A stretch of 64,000 nt of DNA from assembly GCA_905201895.1 (NCBI GenBank), contig CAJKPX010000001.1, forward strand, positions 60,977 through 124,976, written 5' to 3'. A program made the translations under genes and the position numbers. The notes under the pieces were generated by a model. It was not told the origin of the DNA, did not search any database, and saw only the letters and a program-made list of their open reading frames with translations. How positions within the stretch are numbered: the first letter of the stretch is position 1; every line of letters begins with the position of its first letter. Source of the stretch: an uncultured Eubacteriales bacterium. Its GTDB lineage: Bacteria; Bacillota; Clostridia; Oscillospirales; CAG-272. This document shows positions 1 through 8,581 of the stretch, in pieces.

Positions 1-249
1 TTCGTGCTGGAGGATGACACACTGAAAGATTCCATCGACAGCTCAAGCGATCACATTTACACAAAGAAGCTGACGTCATTTTCAAAGGATGAAATCGAGG
101 ATCTGATGCACGATATGCAGGATGCAGTTAAAGAAATTGCCGAACGTATCCTCGCAGGTGATGCGCAAAAAACGCCGTCTGAGGACGCGTGTCGCTTCTG
201 TGCGATCCGCGCGCATTGCGATCAGGCACATCAGGACGGAAGGAGGTAA
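1..249 (+). CDS. addB: AddB (ATP-dependent nuclease subunit B), C-terminal fragment
   Basis: The open frame enters from the left edge, so only the last 82 residues are visible. The fragment ends with a CxxC-x5-C cluster (CRFCAIRAHC), which matches the C-terminal part of the four-cysteine 4Fe-4S site that closes the AddB nuclease domain in Bacillota. The addA start lies 6 nt after the stop, and the addA ribosome site AGGAGG at 241-246 sits inside the last addB codons, so the two are translationally coupled. AddB with AddA forms the helicase-nuclease that processes double-strand breaks for recombination. The helicase-like and nuclease catalytic parts of AddB lie outside the window. Identification rests mainly on the cysteine pattern and the neighbour. 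Confidence 0.88.
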   Translation, partial: FVLEDDTLKDSIDSSSDHIYTKKLTSFSKDEIEDLMHDMQDAVKEIAERILAGDAQKTPSEDACRFCAIRAHCDQAHQDGRR

Positions 250-255
250 CCGAAC

Positions 256-3200
256 ATGGCAAGAGAATGGACCCCCTCTCAGGAGGCTGCGATCACACTC
301 AACGGCAAGACCCTGCTTGTCTCTGCAGCAGCAGGCTCGGGTAAAACCAGCGTGTTGACCGAGCGCATTATCCGACGTCTTTTGGACAAGGAGCACCCTG
401 CCGAGCTTTCACGCATGCTGGTTGTTACCTTCACGCGTGCCGCCGCTGCGGAGCTCAAGGGGCGCATTGCCTCGGCACTGACCGAGGCGTTAACCGAAAG
501 CCCCGAAAACAAACACCTTTCCCGTCAGCTTCTCCAGCTTGGAAGCGCACAAATCTCCACGATTGACTCCTTCTTCCAAAAAATCGTTCGCTCCAACTTT
601 GAGCAGCTGTCTCTCCCCGCAAATTTTCGGATTGCCGACGAGGGAGAGATCAAAACGCTCGCCTTTGAAATCATGGAGGAGCTGATTGAGGAATATTACC
701 GAAAAGGAATGCCGGAATCCGTCGGTACATCTGCACTTTCCCGCATCGAGGAAAACGAATTTGCATCTGCAATCGACCACTTGCTTTCCAATCGAAGCGA
801 CGGAAAGCTAACCCCCACCCTGCTTGATTTCTTTGAAGAATTTTCTTCCGATCCCAAGGGAATTGCCCGTCTTGAGGACTACGCCGAGCAGCTGCGAGAC
901 GCAGCGAGCATGGAATTTATGAAAACGCCCTACGGCGCCGCGCTACGCGAATATCTCACCGAGCTGTTCACGTCATTTCACTCCGATCTTGAAAAAATAC
1001 GTGATTCTCTTGATTATGACCCGGATGTCGCGGCAAAATGCGCACCTCTCCTGACAAGCGATCTCAACTACTGCAACGCAATGCTCGATGCGCTTGACGC
1101 AGAGAGCTACGAGCGACTTCGCACCGTTGCAGAGTCCTTTATTTCGGGGCGCTTCCCCACCATCAAAAACAAGCCCCCACAGGCAGCTGCCTATCACGAA
1201 TGGCGAAAGCTCTTTTCCGAGCGGCGGCAGAAAAAGGTGATGAATATCCTCGAGTGGCCGGCAGAGCTTTTGCCCCATCAGCTTGAGGAAACGGCAAAGC
1301 TTTGCAACGTCCTGCACGCGCTTTTCGCCGAATATGAAACGCGCATGATGGCGGAAAAGAAGCGCAGAGGTATATTAGAATACAATGACGTTCGTTCGAT
1401 CCTCTACCGCCTGCTTGCAAACGAGGACGGCAGCGCATCCGATTTTGCGCGTGATCTGGCGGCACAGTATGATGCCGTTTACATCGACGAATATCAGGAC
1501 GTGGACCTGCTCCAGGATCGTATCTTTGCGCTCATTGGCTCTAACCGTCGCTTTATGGTGGGTGATATTAAGCAGAGCATTTACGGCTTTCGCGGCAGCG
1601 ATCCCTCAATCTTTGCAAGGTATCGCCAAAGCATGCCGCTTCATAACTCGCCGGAGGCAGCAACCGCCGACGGTATTTGCGTGTTCATGTCTGAAAACTT
1701 CCGATGCGATCTTCCCGTGATCCAATTTGCCAACCGCGTTTGTGGATTTCTCTTTTCAGCGTGCGAAAAGAGCGTCAGATATCGCCCGCAGGATGATCTT
1801 GCTCCGGCAAAGAAGGTATCCGAGGGTGAAAAAACGCGTTCAGAGCAACAGCCCGCACGCGTTGTTGTATTCGATGCACCGCCAAAAAAGAACACACAGC
1901 TCCCCGCAAACGTCGCCGAGGACGATGACGTTTCCCAAGAGGAGGCAGTTTGGATTGCAAACGAAATCAAACGCCTTCTTCATGAGGAAACGCTGAATAA
2001 CAGAAAGCCGATCAAGCCCTCTGATATCGCCATTCTTGTGCAAACAAAAAAACAGGGCGGCACGATCTCCAAGGTGCTTGAGCAGATGCAGATTCCCGTC
2101 AGCGCCGATGCAGGAACCGATTTTCTCCATGAGCCGCTCATGACCGATCTGCTCAATCTCCTTCGTGTGATCGACAATCCCTATCGCGATCTTCCGCTTG
2201 CTGAATTTCTCCTCTCTCCTCTTGCGCGCTTCACGCTTACCGAACTACAGGATATCCGTGCTGCCGCGCCGCGTGTCAAGGCACTCTATGACGCCATGCT
2301 CACCGTCGCGAAGCAGGAGAACGATCTCGGTGCACGCACAACGTCAATTCTTGAATTTCTCGAAGCCTTCCGCGAGCGCTCGATAGGACTCCCCGCAGAC
2401 CGTTTTCTGCGTCTGCTCTATCTGGACGAGCGACTCGTTCCCTATGCAAACGATCCCATCCTGCTTTTCCTCTACGAGCAGGCACGCGCCTATCAACGGT
2501 CCTCCTGGTGCGGTCTTTACGGATTTTTGCGTCACGTTGACCGTCTTTTAGAGGAAAAGCCGCTCTCGGCAAACGGCCTTTGCAAGGCACAGGAGACCGT
2601 AACGGTTATGACGATCCATCATTCCAAGGGTCTCGAGTTTCCCGTTGTGTTTCTTGCCGCCTGCGGCTCGGGCTTCAATCATGCCGACTCAAGAGAAAAC
2701 CTGCTTTTCCATCCCACGCTTGGATGCGCGAGCAAGCTCTATAACCGCGAGAGCGGAAACAGCGACTCTACAATTCTGCGTGAGCTTTTGCGAATTCGCG
2801 TAGATACCGATCAAAATGAGGAGAGCATTCGCACGCTCTACGTTGCACTCACCAGAGCAAGAGAGCGCCTCTACGTAACGGGAACATTGCGCGGAAAGCT
2901 GGAGGGCACCATGACCAAGGCAGCACTCACGCGGCGCGGAAATCGCTATGATATTCTCTTTGCAAGCAGCTATCTCAATTGGATTTTGGCAGCATATCAG
3001 GAGCACGCTTCCGACGAATTTCCTTGCATTTTTCAGCATATTCCGCTTGGAACGGTTCAAAAGGAAGAACCTGACGCAGAAAATTTTGTTGCCGCCCCTT
3101 CAGCTCCATCCGCCACTTCTCCATCCGCAGCACAAGCCGATGAGCGCTATGCGGCAGAGGTTCTGCGTCGACACGCAGTCTACGAATATCCTCTTGATTT

Positions 3201-3936
3201 CCTGCGAGGACTTCCCACCAAGGCAGCGGCCTCCAAGCTGCAAAAAAACATGCTTGACGTAATTGACAGCGAGGAATCGGAGGATGCCTCGCTTGAGCTA
3301 CAGATTCGCCTGATGCAGGCAGCAGCACCGCCCTTTGAAAGTCTGCTCGACGACCGCAAGAAGCCCTCTGCCACCGATATCGGCACCGCAACGCACGCCT
3401 TTCTGGAGTTTTGCGATTACGATAGGCTTCATCGCAACGGCATTGACACAGAAATCGACTGCCTGGTCGAAAAGGGCTTCATCAGCGAAACAGCTGCCGA
3501 GATCATTCAACGGGAACAGCTTGCGCTCTTTCTTAAGAGCGACCTTTTTTCGCTGATTCGCAAAGCCAAAAAAATCTACCGTGAGCAGAAATTCAGTATC
3601 TATATTCCCTATTCGAGGCTCACAACCGACCCAGAACGTGCAAAGCAGCTCAAGGATCAAAGCCTTTTCGTGCAGGGCTCGATTGATCTTATTCTCGAAA
3701 TGCAGGACGGCAGTCGCCTTCTCGTGGATTACAAGACCGACCGCATCACCGACGAAGAACGTAAAAATCCCGCCTCGCTAAAGGAGCGTATGACACGCAC
3801 CCACGGCACACAGCTTGCCTGCTACCGTCGCGCAATCGAGCATCTGCTCGAAAAAACGCCCGACCGCATCTGCATCTATTCCATCCCACTTGGCGCACTG
3901 ATCGACGTTTCGGATTTTGACGAGGAAGCGCTCTAA
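256..3936 (+). CDS. addA: AddA, ATP-dependent helicase/nuclease subunit A
   Basis: A 1226-residue UvrD-type helicase fused to a PD-(D/E)XK nuclease, the usual AddA length. Visible motifs in order: Walker A AAAGSGKT near residue 25; DEYQD Walker B; GDIKQSIYGFRG (motif III); MTIHHSKGLEFPVVF and YVALTRARERLYV (motifs V and VI); and C-terminal nuclease motifs, GTATHAFLEF, then QGSIDLILE and LLVDYKTD, which carry the metal-binding Asp and the catalytic Asp-x-Lys. AddA supplies the 3'-5' helicase motor and one of the two nuclease sites of AddAB, which resects double-strand breaks and loads RecA at Chi. The start has a full AGGAGG at an ideal distance. Nothing appears truncated. Confidence 0.97.
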   Translation: MAREWTPSQEAAITLNGKTLLVSAAAGSGKTSVLTERIIRRLLDKEHPAELSRMLVVTFTRAAAAELKGRIASALTEALTESPENKHLSRQLLQLGSAQISTIDSFFQKIVRSNFEQLSLPANFRIADEGEIKTLAFEIMEELIEEYYRKGMPESVGTSALSRIEENEFASAIDHLLSNRSDGKLTPTLLDFFEEFSSDPKGIARLEDYAEQLRDAASMEFMKTPYGAALREYLTELFTSFHSDLEKIRDSLDYDPDVAAKCAPLLTSDLNYCNAMLDALDAESYERLRTVAESFISGRFPTIKNKPPQAAAYHEWRKLFSERRQKKVMNILEWPAELLPHQLEETAKLCNVLHALFAEYETRMMAEKKRRGILEYNDVRSILYRLLANEDGSASDFARDLAAQYDAVYIDEYQDVDLLQDRIFALIGSNRRFMVGDIKQSIYGFRGSDPSIFARYRQSMPLHNSPEAATADGICVFMSENFRCDLPVIQFANRVCGFLFSACEKSVRYRPQDDLAPAKKVSEGEKTRSEQQPARVVVFDAPPKKNTQLPANVAEDDDVSQEEAVWIANEIKRLLHEETLNNRKPIKPSDIAILVQTKKQGGTISKVLEQMQIPVSADAGTDFLHEPLMTDLLNLLRVIDNPYRDLPLAEFLLSPLARFTLTELQDIRAAAPRVKALYDAMLTVAKQENDLGARTTSILEFLEAFRERSIGLPADRFLRLLYLDERLVPYANDPILLFLYEQARAYQRSSWCGLYGFLRHVDRLLEEKPLSANGLCKAQETVTVMTIHHSKGLEFPVVFLAACGSGFNHADSRENLLFHPTLGCASKLYNRESGNSDSTILRELLRIRVDTDQNEESIRTLYVALTRARERLYVTGTLRGKLEGTMTKAALTRRGNRYDILFASSYLNWILAAYQEHASDEFPCIFQHIPLGTVQKEEPDAENFVAAPSAPSATSPSAAQADERYAAEVLRRHAVYEYPLDFLRGLPTKAAASKLQKNMLDVIDSEESEDASLELQIRLMQAAAPPFESLLDDRKKPSATDIGTATHAFLEFCDYDRLHRNGIDTEIDCLVEKGFISETAAEIIQREQLALFLKSDLFSLIRKAKKIYREQKFSIYIPYSRLTTDPERAKQLKDQSLFVQGSIDLILEMQDGSRLLVDYKTDRITDEERKNPASLKERMTRTHGTQLACYRRAIEHLLEKTPDRICIYSIPLGALIDVSDFDEEAL

Positions 3937-3986
3937 ACGCAAAGCACGAAAAAGACGCTTCAAACAAATAAAATGATGAAAAGCAC

Positions 3987-4015
3987 TTGACATTTTCCTC
4001 GGTTTGGAGTATAAT
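3987..4015 (+). promoter_or_regulatory. Sigma-A promoter for the SLC13-type permease
   Basis: Perfect TTGACA (3987-3992), a 17-bp spacer and perfect TATAAT (4010-4015). Transcription should start near 4022, leaving a leader of about 65 nt before the permease ATG. I recognise no riboswitch in the leader. Confidence 0.85.
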
Positions 4016-4085
4016 ACGATGGTTTGGTTCCGCTTCGCATGAATCTTTACGATCGCGTACAACGGACCGAGGAAGGTGACTCACT

Positions 4086-5258
4086 ATGCTTCATCAAAAG
4101 CCATATCCCTCGCGGCATTCGCATCGCTTTACAGAAGCGCTGCTGCATCTGCTGTCAATTTTGCTTGCATGGCTGGGTAAAAACATCGTTCTCACGATCG
4201 CGTTTTTCGCCGCCCTGATCACGAGCTGCATCGTACCTCCCGACGCCGCATATACTTCTTATTTTGATTTGAAAACGCTCACCTGCCTCTTTTGCGTGCT
4301 TGCGGTGGTCTGTGCGCTCAAAAACGTCAAATTCTTCACAATTCTGGCTCGAAAGATCGTAGATTGCACGGGAAATCTCCGCGTGGCAACGATTGCGCTG
4401 GTCTACATCACCTTTATCGGCTCGATGCTGATCGCCAACGACATGGCGCTGCTGACCTTCCTGCCGCTCGGATATTTTGTTCTGTCCTCAACCGGCAAGG
4501 AAAAGCACATGGCATTCGTGTTCATCATGCAAAACATCGCCGCAAACCTCGGCGGTATGCTCACACCGTTCGGAAATCCGCAAAATCTTTATCTCTACAC
4601 GAAGTTCGCAATTCCCACGCTTGAGTTTATGCAGATCATGCTCGCGCCCTTCCTCGCTTCGATCGCGCTCATCACTGTGTGCTGTTTGTTCATGCCGCGC
4701 GATCCGCTCACGATCGAGGAGGAGTGCCCCTACCGACTGCAGCCCAAGAAAACGGTTCTTTATCTGCTTCTGTTCGCGCTCTCGATCATCATTGTGTTCC
4801 GCGTAATTCCTTATTGGATCGGACTGATCGTGATCCCCGCAGTTCTGCTTTTTGCCGACCGCAAAGCACTCCGCGCGGTTGACTATCCCTTGCTCCTCAC
4901 CTTTGTTTGCTTCTTCATATTTGCCGGCAATATGGCAAGAATTCCCGCAGTAAGCGATCTGTTCTCCTCGCTGCTTGAGAAAAACACTTTGCTCGTCAGC
5001 GTGCTCTCCTGCCAGGTGATCAGCAACGTCCCCTCGGCGATCCTGCTCTCGCAGTTCACCGCCGACTATCAATCGCTCCTGCTCGGTGTGAACATCGGAG
5101 GCGCGGGAACCCTGATCGCATCGCTTGCAAGTCTGATCACCTTTCGCGAGTATACCGCGCACAATCCCGGCAAGGCAGGCAAATATCTGCTCTTGTTCTC
5201 GGCATTCAACTTCGGCTTTGTGATCCTGCTCACGGTCCTCTGCTCGGTGTTGATCTGA
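4086..5258 (+). CDS. SLC13/citrate-transporter-like anion permease
   Basis: A 390-residue polytopic membrane protein with about ten hydrophobic segments. The region around residues 118-165, with IANDMALLTFLPLG and later GGMLTPFGNPQNLYLY, matches the ion-transporter (ArsB/NhaD/CitMHS, citrate-transporter-like) superfamily, where the NxAxL/TPFGNPQN re-entrant loops form the cation and anion site. Known relatives carry dicarboxylates, sulfate, arsenite or exchange Na+/H+; substrate cannot be chosen from the sequence. The ATG follows GAAGGTGA, a usable ribosome site. The gene is alone between its own consensus promoter and a strong terminator, so it is probably monocistronic. Confidence 0.85.
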   Translation: MLHQKPYPSRHSHRFTEALLHLLSILLAWLGKNIVLTIAFFAALITSCIVPPDAAYTSYFDLKTLTCLFCVLAVVCALKNVKFFTILARKIVDCTGNLRVATIALVYITFIGSMLIANDMALLTFLPLGYFVLSSTGKEKHMAFVFIMQNIAANLGGMLTPFGNPQNLYLYTKFAIPTLEFMQIMLAPFLASIALITVCCLFMPRDPLTIEEECPYRLQPKKTVLYLLLFALSIIIVFRVIPYWIGLIVIPAVLLFADRKALRAVDYPLLLTFVCFFIFAGNMARIPAVSDLFSSLLEKNTLLVSVLSCQVISNVPSAILLSQFTADYQSLLLGVNIGGAGTLIASLASLITFREYTAHNPGKAGKYLLLFSAFNFGFVILLTVLCSVLI

Positions 5259-5270
5259 TGCCTACAATCG

Positions 5271-5307
5271 AAAAAGACACGGTATTTTTGATGCACCGTG
5301 TCTTTTT
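5271..5307 (+). terminator. Intrinsic terminator after the permease
   Basis: Stem AAAAGACACGGT / ACCGTGTCTTTT with an 11-nt loop followed by a run of T. It separates the permease from the sigma factor promoter. Confidence 0.9.
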
Positions 5308-5309
5308 TC

Positions 5310-5337
5310 TTGCTTTTTTTCAAAAATATGGTAAAAT
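5310..5337 (+). promoter_or_regulatory. Probable sigma-A promoter for the sigma factor/serpin operon
   Basis: TTGCTT (5310-5315), 16-bp spacer, TAAAAT (5332-5337). It directly overlaps the T-tract of the preceding terminator. ECF operons are often autoregulated as well; a second, sigma-specific promoter may lie in 5340-5400 but I cannot recognise its consensus. Confidence 0.55.
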
Positions 5338-5414
5338 AAATGTGACCCTCCCACTCAAAAACGGTACTGTAAGGGTGAAGACGTCTTTCAAATCTTTTTG
5401 GAAAGGAGCGCATC

Positions 5415-5972
5415 ATGGACGACCGTGAAATCATCAGCCTGTTTTGGGAACGCGACGAGCTTGCGGTAGCAGAAACGCAAAAAAGCTACGGTAAGCTCTG
5501 CAACTCCATTGCCGATCGGATTTTGAACAACCGTCAGGACGCCGAGGAATGTGTCAACGATGCATATCTTGCGCTCTGGAACACCATTCCCCCGGAGCGG
5601 CCGCAGCATCTCTCTGCCTATCTTGGTCGGATCGTGCGCAATATTTCGCTCAAGAAATACCGCGAGAGGACCGCAAAGAAGCGCAGCTCGGCGGTGATGC
5701 TTACGCTCGATGAGCTTGCCGAATGCATCCCCGATCCAAACACACCCAACGCGGAAATGCGAAATCGTGAGCTTTCCGGTATGCTTGACGCATTTCTGCG
5801 CAGCCTTCCCGAGGTAGAATGTAGCGTTTTTCTGCGTCGCTATTGGTATTTCGATTCGATCGAGGATATCTGCGAGCGATTCGGATTTGGCAAAAGCAAG
5901 GTTAAAATGATGCTGCACCGCACACGCGAAAAGCTACGAAAAAAACTGAAAGAGGAGGATTTTACGATATGA
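5415..5972 (+). CDS. ECF-type sigma-70 family RNA polymerase sigma factor
   Basis: A 185-residue two-domain sigma factor. Region 2 lies at about residues 20-90 (RILNNRQDAEECVNDAYLALW, then LSAYLGRIVRNISLKKYRER, typical of ECF region 2.2-2.4). Region 4 is at about 115-180 with a helix-turn-helix ending in KSKVKMMLHRTREKLRKKL. Regions 1 and 3 are absent. It directs RNA polymerase to a small regulon in response to a signal relayed by a partner protein. It overlaps the downstream serpin gene by 4 nt (ATGA), the arrangement normally seen between an ECF sigma and its membrane anti-sigma. Start supported by GAAAGGAG upstream. Confidence 0.93.
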   Translation: MDDREIISLFWERDELAVAETQKSYGKLCNSIADRILNNRQDAEECVNDAYLALWNTIPPERPQHLSAYLGRIVRNISLKKYRERTAKKRSSAVMLTLDELAECIPDPNTPNAEMRNRELSGMLDAFLRSLPEVECSVFLRRYWYFDSIEDICERFGFGKSKVKMMLHRTREKLRKKLKEEDFTI

Positions 5973-7465
5973 GACCCGAGGATATTCAAAACGAGCTCGG
6001 CAACATCGGCTCCGATCTGATCGAGCGAGCCAATGCACCAAAATCATACAAATCAAACACGCGCCGCAGAGTTGGATGGGTTCCGCTCGTGGCGGCATGC
6101 CTTGCGCTGGTCATTCTGCTCGGCGTGCTTCTCATGCCAACGAGAGGACCGATTTCCGCTCTCCCGAGCGGTCGACTGCCCCTGACGGGCACAACGCAAA
6201 ACGGGCTTGAACCAACGCCTACGCCCGTTGATCCGTTCCTTCTGCTGGCACCAACCTACCCCGCCTGCGTAATGTATCCCGCAAAAAACAACAATTCTAC
6301 CTTCCAGGAATGGAGAAATGCACAGGAGGCAAAGCAACGGCAGTTTCGGAGTGCGCAGGTCGACATGAACGACTTTTTCATCTCCACCATGCAGGAAATG
6401 CTGACCGAAACAAACGGCGAGAATGGCTTTTATTCTCCTATCAACATCTACGTTGCGCTTTCTATGATTGCGGAAATGTCCGAGGGAGAGAGCCGCGAGC
6501 AGCTCCTTGCCCTGCTTGGTGAGGAGAGCGTTTCCGAGCTGCGCCAAAAGATCCGTGCGCTCTGGGAGTCACACTACACGAATGACGGAATGTCCAAGCT
6601 CCTGCTTGCCAATTCGCTTTGGTTTGATAACACCTTCACCCCGAAGGATGACACAATGCAGCTTCTTGCGGATTACTATTATGCCTCCACGTTCAGAGGA
6701 GACATGCAGGACCCTGTCCTTCATCAATCCATGAGCAATTGGATCAGTGAACAAACCGACGGATTTATGAATATTCCTGCCGATGAGCTCAAGCCGAGCC
6801 CCGAAACAGTCTTCAAAATGATCTCCACCATTTATTTTGAAGCAGAATGGAGTGAGCCCTTTTATTCCAATCACACCGTCAAAGACACCTTTTACACAAG
6901 CGACGTAAGCGTCAAATGTGAATTTATGAATGGTTCTCGCTACATGTATTACTACCGAGGAGAAGGCTTTTCCGCGGTTGCGTTGCCTATGAACGGGCAG
7001 GGCTTTATGTGGTTTGTTTTGCCCGATGAAGGCATTGCGCTCAGCGAGCTTTTGAAAAACGGCGAATTTTGCGAGTTTATTCAGAATCCGACAGATTGGG
7101 AAAACAAGGTTCATGCAACCGTTCACCTCTCTGTTCCCAAATTTGATATTTCCTGCGACTCGGACCTGGTGAACATGATGAAAAAGCTTGGTGTGGAAGA
7201 TATTTTCTCCGAAACAGAAGCCGATTTTTCCCCGATCGGTGACGGTCCGATATACGTTCAGAGATTGGATCACACCGCAAGATGCAAGATTGAGGAGAGC
7301 GGATGCAAGGCTGCAGCCGTTACGAGTGGAGAGTTCGCACTGGAGTCTGTGCCCCCGGAGCTGGAATTCGATTTTATTCTCAATCGTCCCTTCTATTTTC
7401 AAATTACGTCGACTCATGGCACGCCGCTCTTTGCAGGCGTGATCAACGATCCAACGCTTGAATGA
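5969..7465 (+). CDS. Membrane-anchored serpin with anti-sigma-like N-terminus
   Basis: 498 residues in three parts. Residues 1-37 are a short cytoplasmic segment with NELGNIGSDLIERA, resembling the sigma-contacting start of anti-sigma partners in Clostridia. Residues about 37-57 form one membrane span, followed by a Pro/Thr-rich linker. Residues about 118-498 are a full serpin fold: GFYSPINIYVALSMIAEM near the start, and the serpin signature FILNRPFYFQI near the end. The reactive loop is intact: hinge E443-S-G-C-K-A-A-A-V-T, then ALE-SVPPE, which aligns with the P1-P1' site of alpha-1-antitrypsin, predicting P1 Glu459 and P1' Ser460. Serpins trap serine or cysteine proteases irreversibly. Coupling to the sigma gene suggests that protease attack on the outside domain may be signalled inward; that role is inference. 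Confidence 0.9.
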   Translation: MRPEDIQNELGNIGSDLIERANAPKSYKSNTRRRVGWVPLVAACLALVILLGVLLMPTRGPISALPSGRLPLTGTTQNGLEPTPTPVDPFLLLAPTYPACVMYPAKNNNSTFQEWRNAQEAKQRQFRSAQVDMNDFFISTMQEMLTETNGENGFYSPINIYVALSMIAEMSEGESREQLLALLGEESVSELRQKIRALWESHYTNDGMSKLLLANSLWFDNTFTPKDDTMQLLADYYYASTFRGDMQDPVLHQSMSNWISEQTDGFMNIPADELKPSPETVFKMISTIYFEAEWSEPFYSNHTVKDTFYTSDVSVKCEFMNGSRYMYYYRGEGFSAVALPMNGQGFMWFVLPDEGIALSELLKNGEFCEFIQNPTDWENKVHATVHLSVPKFDISCDSDLVNMMKKLGVEDIFSETEADFSPIGDGPIYVQRLDHTARCKIEESGCKAAAVTSGEFALESVPPELEFDFILNRPFYFQITSTHGTPLFAGVINDPTLE

Positions 7466-7500
7466 AGGCGCTTGAATTACAAAACAAAAAAACACAAAAA

Positions 7501-7529
7501 GCGACCCGTGCGAAATTCGCACGGGTCGC
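7501..7529. terminator. Bidirectional intrinsic terminator between serpin and fba
   Basis: Near-perfect inverted repeat GCGACCCGTGCGAA / TTCGCACGGGTCGC, with an A-rich run before it and a T-run after it, so it can stop transcripts from both convergent genes. Confidence 0.92.
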
Positions 7530-7555
7530 CGTTTTTTATGCAAAATGCAAGGAAA

Positions 7556-8419
7556 TTAAGCCTTTCCAACCGAGCCGAAGAGCTCCATCTTCTCTTTTAC
7601 GGTTGCCTTGATCGCCTCAACGCCGGGAGCGAGAAGCTTTCTGGGGTCAAAGCCCTTGCCCTGCAGATCCTTGCCTGCCTCCACGTATGCACGGGTTGCA
7701 GCAGCAAATGCGAGCTGGCACTCGGTGTTTACGTTGATCTTGGAAACGCCGAGGTTGATTGCCTTCTTGATCATGTCAGCGGGGATACCCGTTCCGCCGT
7801 GCAGAACGAGGGGCATTTTGCCAACCTTCTCGGAAATTGCAGCGAGGGTCTCGAACGAAAGACCGGGCCAATTTTCGGGGTACTTACCGTGGATGTTACC
7901 GATACCTGCAGCGAGCATGGTGACGCCGAGGTCTGCAACCATCTTGCACTCGTTGGGATCAGCGCACTCGCCCATACCGACAACGCCGTCCTCTTCGCCG
8001 CCGATCGAGCCAACCTCTGCCTCGAGAGACATGCCCTTATCAGCACAAACCGCAACGAGCTCGCGGGTCTTTGCAACGTTCTCCTCGATCGGATAGTGAG
8101 AGCCGTCGAACATGATCGACGAGAAGCCTGCCTCGATGCACTTGTAGCAAGCCTCGTAGGTGCCGTGGTCGAGGTGGAGAGCAACCGGAACGGTGATCTT
8201 GAGCTCCTCGATCATTGCCTTGACCATGTTTGCCACGGTGGTGTAGCCGCACATATACTTTGCAGCGCCCTCGGAAACACCGAGGATCACGGGAGACTTG
8301 AGCTCCTCTGCGGTGAGCAGAACAGCCTTGGTCCACTCCAGGTTATTGATGTTGAACTGTCCTACTGCGTAGTGACCTTCCTTTGCTTTGTTAAGCATTT
8401 CCTTTGCCGAAACTAACAT
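7556..8419 (-). CDS. fba: Class II fructose-1,6-bisphosphate aldolase
   Basis: 287 residues, the usual length of class IIA/B aldolases. Visible: HLDHGTYEAC with the catalytic/zinc Asp-His pair near residue 82, the glycine-rich EAEVGSIGGEEDGV, a zinc-ligand His in GNIHGKYP, VLHGGTGIP with the third zinc His and phosphate loop, and INVNTECQ. It cleaves fructose-1,6-bisphosphate to dihydroxyacetone phosphate and glyceraldehyde-3-phosphate in glycolysis. The start has a complete AAGGAGG site and its own sigma-A promoter; it is monocistronic. A tagatose-bisphosphate aldolase is a related possibility, but the context is neutral. Confidence 0.95.
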   Translation of the reverse strand: MLVSAKEMLNKAKEGHYAVGQFNINNLEWTKAVLLTAEELKSPVILGVSEGAAKYMCGYTTVANMVKAMIEELKITVPVALHLDHGTYEACYKCIEAGFSSIMFDGSHYPIEENVAKTRELVAVCADKGMSLEAEVGSIGGEEDGVVGMGECADPNECKMVADLGVTMLAAGIGNIHGKYPENWPGLSFETLAAISEKVGKMPLVLHGGTGIPADMIKKAINLGVSKINVNTECQLAFAAATRAYVEAGKDLQGKGFDPRKLLAPGVEAIKATVKEKMELFGSVGKA

Positions 8420-8457
8420 TGTAAACCTCCTTCATGGTTTCAAACGTATTTGCATAT

Positions 8458-8486
8458 ATTATATACCAATTCTCGCCAAAAATCAA
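8458..8486 (-). promoter_or_regulatory. Sigma-A promoter for fba
   Basis: On the minus strand: TTGATT (8486-8481), 17-bp spacer, TATAAT (8463-8458). The start of transcription lies about 30 nt before the fba ATG. Confidence 0.85.
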
Positions 8487-8581
8487 GTCTTTTTTTCACT
8501 TCCCTCCGTTTTTTATAAAAAATTTATGAAAAGCGTCGAGCGGTGCATACTAAATGCAGAAAAAAAGAATGAGGTGATCTT

